NCBI GenBank assembly: GCA_002429615.1
Contig: DJAN01000039.1
Span: forward strand, 1-11,364
Length of the DNA stretch: 11,364 nucleotides
Origin: Lysobacteraceae bacterium UBA6001
GTDB lineage: Bacteria; Pseudomonadota; Gammaproteobacteria; Xanthomonadales; Xanthomonadaceae
Direction of reading: 5' to 3'
The position numbers were made by a program, and so were the translations under genes. Of the stretch, positions 6,469 through 11,364 are shown piece by piece; the first letter of the stretch is position 1, and the number at the start of each line of letters is the position of its first letter. The notes beneath the pieces were generated by a model, which searched no databases, was not told the DNA's origin, and was given only the letters and a program-made list of their open reading frames with translations.

Positions 6469-7737
6469 TCAGCTCTTCGGCGCCTGGCCGAGGTCGAAGC
6501 CGGTGAGCCGGTCCATGCGGATGCGGTTGGCGAACAGCGAGAACGCCAGCATGCCGGCCAGGCCGCTGGCGCGGCTCACCCAGCGCGGCAGCCAGCGCGG
6601 CGGCGCCAGCGCACCGGATTCGAACAGCGGCGCGAACGACGCCACGTCCTCCAGCGCCATCTTGCCGGCGAACAGCCAGCGGCACAGGCGCAGCTCGTCC
6701 TGCTGCAGGGCCTGGCGGAAGAAGGTGTGCACGGCCACCAGCCCACGCAGGTACACCGTGTCCTTGCTGAAAGCATGCCCCCCCGTCGGCGGCACGCCAC
6801 GGAACACGCGCTGGGCGGAGGCGAAGCTCTCCTCCGGGTTCTGCCCGGCCTGGCGGAAATACTCGAAGACCTGGATGAAGTCGGCGCCGCCACGCGCCAT
6901 CGCCACCGCCTCGATGCGCAGGCTGATGCGCTTCATCCGCTCGATGTCGATGCTGCCGGTGATCTGCTCGGCGAACGTCGCCAGCCCCTCCTGGGTCGCG
7001 GTGACGCGCGGCGAGGACAGCGCCAGGCTCGGCAGGTTCGGCTGCTCGCGCCCGTTGAGCGCGGTCAGCGAATGCACCAGCGCCTCATGGTGGAACAGCT
7101 GCGCGCGGTCATAGTCGCTGAACATCGCGCCGCTGCGCAGGCGGATGCGATGCGCACCGGCGGCGGCCTTGGCGATCAGGTCCGGGTCCAGCTCGACGGT
7201 GATCAGGCGCTGGTCGAAGAAATCGTCCAGGTCGCTCTGCAGCTGCAGCTGCAGCGCGGTGGCCGATACCGGCACCTGCTCCTCCGGCGCCAGCAGCTCG
7301 TTGTCCATCTCGCGTGCGATCTGGATGAAATGCCCGGCCGCATCGCGCGTGCTCGGCCCCTGCCCCGGCATTGGGTCGTCCGGCAGCCCGAACAGCTGCG
7401 CCGAGTAGTCGCCCGCCGCCGCCGTGCCCAGCGACTCCAGCAGCGCCGCGGCCAGGTCCCAGCTGTGGATCGAGGCGCGCAGGTAGGCGCCGATCGGGTG
7501 CTGCGGATCGGCCGCCGCGGCGATCGCCGCCAGCTCGCGGCGCACGTCGGTGAAATCCAGCGTCGGGTATTCGACCTGCGGCAACCGCGGGCGACCGCGC
7601 GCCACGCTTTCCAGGAACGGGGCCTGCAGCGAGGACGGCCAGCTGGTCAGCCCGAGCAGGCGGATGCCGCGCACCGTCGCGACCATCCGCGCATCCAGCG
7701 CGGCGTGGTGGGCGAGCGCGCCATCCACGGCCGTCAT
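6469..7737 (-). CDS. QEGLA-motif protein (DUF1704/TIGR02421), putative zinc carboxypeptidase
   Basis: A 422-residue member of the family annotated as flavohemoglobin expression-modulating QEGLA motif protein. The signature QEGLATFAEQ is at 249-258. H217-E-A-L-V-H222 forms an HExxxH zinc motif, with E250 of QEGLA placed as a third ligand. This arrangement matches the MATCAP/tyrosine carboxypeptidase family, in which the eukaryotic DUF1704 proteins remove C-terminal tyrosine from tubulin. A second conserved stretch, RVFRG (310-314) followed by SKDTVYLRGL (324-333), is also characteristic. No signal peptide is obvious, so it is probably cytoplasmic; a moderately hydrophobic stretch occurs near 391-403. 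The physiological substrate in bacteria is unknown. The ATG overlaps the rsgA stop as ATGA, and the response regulator follows, so the three genes appear cotranscribed. Family assignment is secure; peptidase activity is inferred from motifs. Confidence 0.92.
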   Translation of the reverse strand: MTAVDGALAHHAALDARMVATVRGIRLLGLTSWPSSLQAPFLESVARGRPRLPQVEYPTLDFTDVRRELAAIAAAADPQHPIGAYLRASIHSWDLAAALLESLGTAAAGDYSAQLFGLPDDPMPGQGPSTRDAAGHFIQIAREMDNELLAPEEQVPVSATALQLQLQSDLDDFFDQRLITVELDPDLIAKAAAGAHRIRLRSGAMFSDYDRAQLFHHEALVHSLTALNGREQPNLPSLALSSPRVTATQEGLATFAEQITGSIDIERMKRISLRIEAVAMARGGADFIQVFEYFRQAGQNPEESFASAQRVFRGVPPTGGHAFSKDTVYLRGLVAVHTFFRQALQQDELRLCRWLFAGKMALEDVASFAPLFESGALAPPRWLPRWVSRASGLAGMLAFSLFANRIRMDRLTGFDLGQAPKS

Positions 7738-8846
7738 CGGCGGCGCTTCGCTTCCGGACGCTTCTGCGGCCCCTTGCCGGGCACGCGCGCCTCCGCCTTC
7801 TGTGCCAACCGCGTGGCCAGCTTGTCCGCGGCACCGGCCACTTCATCGCGCAGCTTGAGGTAGTTGGCCAGCCGGGCCGGATCCAGTTCGCCGCGCTCGA
7901 TCGCCGCGCGCACCGCGCAGCCTGGCTCGGCGCCGTGCGAGCAGTCGCGGAAGCGGCATTGCTCGGCCAGCGCCTCGATATCGGCGAAGCCGCCGTCGGC
8001 CAGGTCCTCCTCGCCGGTCGGTTTGAGCTCGCGCATGCCGGGCGTGTCGATCACGCAGGCGCCGCTGGGCAAGGTCATCAGCGCACGGTGCGTGGTGGTG
8101 TGGCGGCCGCGCGAGTCACTGTCGCGCACGGCATTGGTGCGCATGCGCTGCTCGCCGAGCAGGGTGTTGGTGAGGGTGGATTTGCCGGCGCCGGAAGAGC
8201 CGACCAGCACCACCGTCTTGCCGGCATCCAGCCACGGCGCCAGCGCCGAGACGCTGTGCGGATCGCGCGCGTTGACCGCGCGTACCGCGACCTGCTGCGC
8301 CGCCAGCTCGACCAGCGCGGCGACCGCGCCGGGCACGTCGGTGGCGGTGTCGGCCTTGGTCAGCACCACCACCGGCTCGGCGCCGCCGCTGCCCACCAGC
8401 AGGCGGTAGCGTTCGATGCGGCGCGGATTGAAGTCGGCATCCAGGCCGCAGACGATGAACACCGCATCGATGTTGGCCGCGATCACCTGCTGCTGGTAAT
8501 GCTCGCCCGCCGCGCCGCGCTTGATCGCGGTGCGCCGCGGCAGCAGCGCGACGATGCGCTTGCCCTGCAGCAGCACCCAGTCGCCCACCGCCGCGCGCTC
8601 ATGCGCCGGCGCATGGCCTTTCTTGAAGCCGGGTGGGCGCTGCCACTCGGCCGGCGACTCGGCCTTGATCGCCGCCTCCGGCGTATCGGCCACCACATAC
8701 CCGGAACGGTGCTGCTCGATGACCCGCGCCGGTCGCGCCTCGGGATGGGCATCCAGCAGGGCCTGCCAGGTGGGCTCGTCCGGCGGACCCGGCCAGGGCC
8801 AGCCGATCACGCGCAGCGCGTCGAAGTCGGGGGAAGCTTCACTCAT
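7734..8846 (-). CDS. rsgA: Ribosome small subunit-dependent GTPase A
   Basis: RsgA (YjeQ) is a circularly permuted GTPase that checks late maturation of the 30S subunit. In this 370-residue protein an OB-fold region (about 38-110) precedes the permuted G domain. G4 TKAD is at 163-166, G1 GSSGAGKST at 216-224, the G2-region loop GRHTTTH at 247-253, and G3 DTPG at 267-270. The C-terminal zinc knuckle has C297, C302, H304 and C310 in the expected spacing, and a Lys/Arg-rich tail (about 350-370) could contact rRNA. Everything needed for activity is present. It is the first gene of the minus-strand group and overlaps the QEGLA gene by 4 bp. No Shine-Dalgarno precedes the ATG; a -10-like box lies 6 nt upstream, which points to a leaderless transcript. 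Confidence 0.96.
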   Translation of the reverse strand: MSEASPDFDALRVIGWPWPGPPDEPTWQALLDAHPEARPARVIEQHRSGYVVADTPEAAIKAESPAEWQRPPGFKKGHAPAHERAAVGDWVLLQGKRIVALLPRRTAIKRGAAGEHYQQQVIAANIDAVFIVCGLDADFNPRRIERYRLLVGSGGAEPVVVLTKADTATDVPGAVAALVELAAQQVAVRAVNARDPHSVSALAPWLDAGKTVVLVGSSGAGKSTLTNTLLGEQRMRTNAVRDSDSRGRHTTTHRALMTLPSGACVIDTPGMRELKPTGEEDLADGGFADIEALAEQCRFRDCSHGAEPGCAVRAAIERGELDPARLANYLKLRDEVAGAADKLATRLAQKAEARVPGKGPQKRPEAKRRR

Positions 8847-8852
8847 CCGGCG

Positions 8853-8858
8853 ATTCTA
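8853..8858 (-). promoter_or_regulatory. Candidate -10 box of a leaderless rsgA promoter
   Basis: TAGAAT on the minus strand matches TATAAT at five of six positions, and only 6 nt separate it from the rsgA ATG. Transcription starting the usual distance downstream would begin at or next to the A of the ATG. The -35 region is weak: GCGACT (8876-8881, 17-bp spacer) shares only the GAC core. The gap to the ATG (CGCCGG) holds no ribosome binding site, which agrees with leaderless translation. Confidence 0.5.
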
Positions 8859-8969
8859 GGCCCTGGCCGCGCCGCAGTCGCCGGGGCCGGCCCCACCGCG
8901 CGTCGAGGCCGGGCAGGCAAACCCGCGCAACGGCTGGCTTTTTGCGCTTCCGCACCGCCGCAATTGGGC

Positions 8970-8975
8970 TAACAT
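8970..8975 (+). promoter_or_regulatory. Candidate -10 box for the aminotransferase operon
   Basis: TAACAT (four of six to the consensus, with both flanking AT pairs conserved) lies 38 bp before the ATG at 9014 in the 167-bp divergent region 8847-9013. No good -35 hexamer is present at 16-18 bp. The leader between it and the ATG is C-rich and has no Shine-Dalgarno. This is a weak call; the rest of the divergent region shows nothing else I can name. Confidence 0.3.
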
Positions 8976-9013
8976 GCGGCTTCCACGCCCTTTCGGCCCC
9001 ACCCACCACCGCC

Positions 9014-10285
9014 ATGTCCAATCCGCCGCTGAAGCCGCTCGCCATCCGCGAGCGCCTGTCCGAAGTCCGCTACGAGATCCGGGGCGAACTGGCGCGGCGA
9101 GCTAGGGACCTGGAGGCGCAGGGCCGCAAGCTGATCAAGCTCAACATCGGCAATCCCGGCGCGTTCGGCTTCCGTGCCCCGGAACACCTGCAGCGCGCGA
9201 TCGCCGACGACATGGGCCGCACCGACCCCTACACCCACCAGCAGGGCCTGCCGGTGGCGCGCGAGGCGATCGCCGAGTACTACGCGCGTCGCCAGCACCC
9301 GGACGCGCACCCGGACCGCATCTTCCTCGGCAACGGCGTCAGCGAGCTGATCGACCTGGCCCTGCGCGCCCTGCTCAACCCGGGTGACGAGGTGCTGGTG
9401 CCGTCGCCGGACTACCCGTTGTGGTCGGCCTCGACCATCCTCAACGACGGCCGCCCGGTGTACTACCGCTGCGCCCCGGAAAACGGCTTCCAGCCCGACC
9501 CGGTGGAGATCGAGGCCCTGGTCTCCTCGCGCACCCGCGCCATCGTGCTGATCAACCCGAACAACCCCAGTGGCGCGAGCTACCCGCGCGAACTGCTGGA
9601 GAAGATTGTCGCCATCGCGCGCAAGCACGACCTGCTGCTGCTGGTGGACGAGATCTACGACCAGATCCTCTACGACGACGCCACCTTCCAGCCGGTCGCC
9701 CCGCTGGCCGGCGACCACCCGTGCCTGACCTTCAGCGGCCTGTCCAAGGTGCACCGCGCCTGCGGCTGGCGCGTGGGCTGGGCGATGCTCTCCGGCGCGG
9801 CCGAGCGCATCCACGACTTCCGCAATGCGCTCGACCTGCTCGGCGCGCTGCGTCTGTGCGCCAATGTGCCGGGGCAGTACGCCATCGTCGCGGCGGTCAA
9901 CGGCGTGGACACCATTTCCGAACTCACCGCACCCGGTGGGCGTTTGTATGAAACCCGCCGCGCGGTGATCGAAGCCTGCGAGGCCAGCGAACACCTGTCG
10001 CTGGTGAAGCCGGCTGGCGCGCTGTATGCGTTCCCGGCCGTGGTCGGCCACGCCGCGCGTGGTTTCGACGATCACGAATTCGCGCTGGAACTGATGAACG
10101 AGGAAGGCGTGCTGGTGGTGCCGGGTTCGAGCTTCAACGTGCCCTACCGCAACCACTTCCGCGTCACCCTGCTGCCGGAAGCCGCCGTGATGCGCGACGT
10201 GTTCGCGCGCATCGACCGCGCCCTGGCACGTCGCGCCGAGACCGCGCAGAAGGTCGTGCCGCTGAAGCCGCGCAGCGCCGCATGA
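9014..10285 (+). CDS. alaA: PLP-dependent aminotransferase, AlaA-like (alanine/pyruvate)
   Basis: A class I/II fold-type I aminotransferase of 423 residues, close in length to E. coli AlaA (YfbQ, 405). It probably interconverts glutamate plus pyruvate and alanine plus 2-oxoglutarate in the cytoplasm. Visible features are YEIRGELARRARDLE and KLNIGNPGAFGF near the N-terminus (about 20-53), NPNNPSG at 181-187, DEIY at 212-215 (D212 to the pyridine nitrogen, Y215 to the PLP oxygen), Schiff-base lysine K245 in SGLSKVHRACGWR, and R383 in HFRVTL for the substrate carboxylate. I chose the ATG at 9014 because homologues begin shortly before the RYEIRG region; the frame stays open further upstream, but only a TTG would start it. 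Its stop overlaps the next start as ATGA. AlaA is the best fit, but substrate preference within this group is not certain. Confidence 0.9.
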   Translation: MSNPPLKPLAIRERLSEVRYEIRGELARRARDLEAQGRKLIKLNIGNPGAFGFRAPEHLQRAIADDMGRTDPYTHQQGLPVAREAIAEYYARRQHPDAHPDRIFLGNGVSELIDLALRALLNPGDEVLVPSPDYPLWSASTILNDGRPVYYRCAPENGFQPDPVEIEALVSSRTRAIVLINPNNPSGASYPRELLEKIVAIARKHDLLLLVDEIYDQILYDDATFQPVAPLAGDHPCLTFSGLSKVHRACGWRVGWAMLSGAAERIHDFRNALDLLGALRLCANVPGQYAIVAAVNGVDTISELTAPGGRLYETRRAVIEACEASEHLSLVKPAGALYAFPAVVGHAARGFDDHEFALELMNEEGVLVVPGSSFNVPYRNHFRVTLLPEAAVMRDVFARIDRALARRAETAQKVVPLKPRSAA

Positions 10286-10899
10286 GCGGTGCCGCGCGTT
10301 TCCTCGCGCTGGGCGATTCCTACAGCATCGGCGAAGGCGTGGCCGCGGAGGGGCGCTGGCCCGCGCAGCTGGTCGCGCTGCTGGGCGAGGCCGGCATCGT
10401 GCTGGAGGCCCCCGAGTACATCGCCACCACCGGCTGGACCACCGACGAACTGCAGGCCGGCATCGCCGCGGCGGCACCGCAGGGGCCGTTCGCGCTGGTC
10501 AGCCTCGGCATCGGCGTGAACAACCAGTACCGCGGCTGGCCGCTGGAAACCTACCGGACGCAGTTCGGCGAACTGCTGGCGCAGGCGATCGAGCTTGCCG
10601 GCGGCAGGCCCCGGCGCGTCGTGGTGCTGTCGATTCCGGACTGGGGACGCACCCCGTTCGCGCGCCAGCAGGGGCGCGACGCGGACCTCGTGGCCGGCGA
10701 GATCGACGCGTTCAATGCCGCCGCCGCCGCGCTGTGCGCGCAGGCCGGCGTGGCGTTCGTCGAGATCACCGCCGCCAGCCGCGACCAGGCCAGCGATATC
10801 ACCATGCTCGTCGACGACGGCCTGCATCCCTCCGCCCTGATGTACGCGCATTGGGCGCGGCAGGCGCTGCTGCCGGCGCGGCGCGCGTTGTCGGCCTGA
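10282..10899 (+). CDS. SGNH/GDSL-type hydrolase
   Basis: A 205-residue SGNH-fold esterase or lipase-like enzyme. Block I is LALGDSYS with nucleophile S13; block II glycine is probably G51 in TTGWT; block III is GVNN (78-81) with the oxyanion-hole asparagine N80; and block V is DDGLHPS with catalytic D179 and H182. The catalytic set is complete. There is no signal peptide, so it should act in the cytoplasm, unlike many secreted GDSL lipases. Its ATG lies inside the end of the aminotransferase gene (ATGA overlap), so it is coupled to that gene's translation. The methyltransferase gene begins 11 bp after its stop. The substrate is unknown; acyl esters or acetylated sugars are typical for the fold, but nothing here selects one. 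Confidence 0.9.
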   Translation: MSGAARFLALGDSYSIGEGVAAEGRWPAQLVALLGEAGIVLEAPEYIATTGWTTDELQAGIAAAAPQGPFALVSLGIGVNNQYRGWPLETYRTQFGELLAQAIELAGGRPRRVVVLSIPDWGRTPFARQQGRDADLVAGEIDAFNAAAAALCAQAGVAFVEITAASRDQASDITMLVDDGLHPSALMYAHWARQALLPARRALSA

Positions 10900-10910
10900 G
10901 CCCGGCGCGC

Positions 10911-11364
10911 ATGGATGCCGCCACCGCCACCCCGCAGGGCATGCCGCGCGAGAACGCGCGCGCCATCGCGCGGGCGTTCCTGCCCGCGAAGCGCTGGGGC
11001 AACCGCTACGACTACCACTACGTGCAGGCCAAGCTGCGCACCGACCCGTTGTATCCGGGCGTGCTGGCGGCATTGCGCGACAGCGCCTGGCCGCTGCTCG
11101 ACCTCGGCTGCGGCCTCGGGCTGCTCGCCCACGCGTTGCGCGCCGATGGCCAGGCGCAGGCGTACCACGGCGTGGATATCGACGCCGCCAAGCTGGACCG
11201 CGCCGCACGCGCGGCCGCCAACGCCGGTTTGTCCGGCGTGCGCTTCGCACCGCTCGATCTCGCCGACCCGCCGCCCGAACACCTCGGCAGCGTGACGCTG
11301 CTGGATGTCCTGCAATACCTGCCCGCCGCGCGCCAGCAGGCGCTGCTGGCCGCGGCCGCCACCC
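10911..11364 (+). CDS. Class I SAM-dependent methyltransferase, 3' end missing
   Basis: The first 151 codons of a gene that runs off the right edge without a stop. A Rossmann-fold SAM motif I, PLLDLGCGLGLL, lies at about 61-72; D89 in HGVDID fits the acidic residue that binds the SAM ribose; FAPLDLAD and VTLLDVLQYLP (ending near 138) fit the next two motifs. The leader segment YDYHYVQAKLRTDPLYPGV (33-51) is distinctive but I cannot tie it to a known substrate. The ATG at 10911 lies 11 bp after the SGNH stop without a clear Shine-Dalgarno; the ATG at 10941 is an alternative. Close spacing suggests cotranscription with the aminotransferase and hydrolase. Methyl acceptor unknown. Confidence 0.85.
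   Translation, partial: MDAATATPQGMPRENARAIARAFLPAKRWGNRYDYHYVQAKLRTDPLYPGVLAALRDSAWPLLDLGCGLGLLAHALRADGQAQAYHGVDIDAAKLDRAARAAANAGLSGVRFAPLDLADPPPEHLGSVTLLDVLQYLPAARQQALLAAAAT

Noticed and set aside
6727..7863. A 378-codon plus-strand frame antisense to the QEGLA gene.
   Set aside because: The minus-strand protein has a complete family signature and the plus frame has none; its composition is that of a shadow frame.
8942..9013. A 24-codon N-terminal extension of the aminotransferase from a TTG at 8942.
   Set aside because: The start codon is poor, no ribosome binding site is present, the extension would cover the candidate promoter, and homologues begin near the ATG at 9014.
8969..10477. 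A 502-codon minus-strand frame antisense to the aminotransferase gene.
   Set aside because: It has Arg/His/Gln/Gly-rich composition, no recognisable domain and no ribosome binding site. It mirrors the third-position GC of the true gene on the plus strand.
1..11364. Signs of a defence island, prophage, integron, CRISPR array or transposon.
   Set aside because: No repeats with regular spacing, no transposase, integrase or phage gene, and no tRNA or attachment-site pair was seen; codon and base use look uniform throughout.

Overview
This is a gene-dense stretch of bacterial chromosome with very high GC, by eye around 70%, and strong G/C bias at third codon positions. The gene families (a NahK/ErcS'-type kinase, RsgA, a QEGLA-motif protein, an AlaA-like aminotransferase) together with the base composition suggest a gammaproteobacterium of the Xanthomonadaceae/Lysobacteraceae group (Xanthomonas, Lysobacter, Luteimonas or a relative). 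That placement is inference from gene content, not from a marker gene. I see no rRNA, tRNA, insertion sequence, CRISPR array or other mobile-element signature.

Layout. (1) Bases 1-1770, plus strand: the C-terminal part of a membrane-bound hybrid sensor kinase, cut by the left edge. (2) Bases 1775-5707, minus strand: a compact aminophosphonate-utilisation cassette. In transcription order it holds a GntR/UTRA regulator, a 107-bp gap with a strong inverted repeat, a phosphonatase-like HAD hydrolase, a DUF5690 transporter and an FAD-dependent amine oxidoreductase. The last three overlap by 4 bp at each junction. (3) Bases 5796-8846, minus strand: a NarL-type response regulator, a QEGLA-motif (DUF1704) putative zinc peptidase and the ribosome-assembly GTPase RsgA, transcribed rsgA first, with rsgA and the QEGLA gene overlapping by 4 bp. 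(4) Bases 8847-9013: a divergent promoter region. (5) Bases 9014-11364, plus strand: an AlaA-like aminotransferase, a SGNH hydrolase overlapping it by 4 bp, and the start of a class I SAM methyltransferase cut by the right edge. No stretch longer than about 170 bp lacks a gene.

How the cassette probably works (inference): the DUF5690 transporter carries features of the organophosphate:phosphate antiporters, including two arginines aligning with the phosphate-binding pair of GlpT. It would bring in a 2-aminoethylphosphonate-like compound. The flavoenzyme would oxidise its amine to a 2-oxoethylphosphonate, and the phosphonatase-like hydrolase would cut the C-P bond to an aldehyde and phosphate. 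The GntR protein would control the operon through the inverted repeat. There is no PhnW transaminase, no phosphonate ABC transporter, and no recognisable Pho box. This is the most interesting system in the window. The transporter assignment is its least described part.
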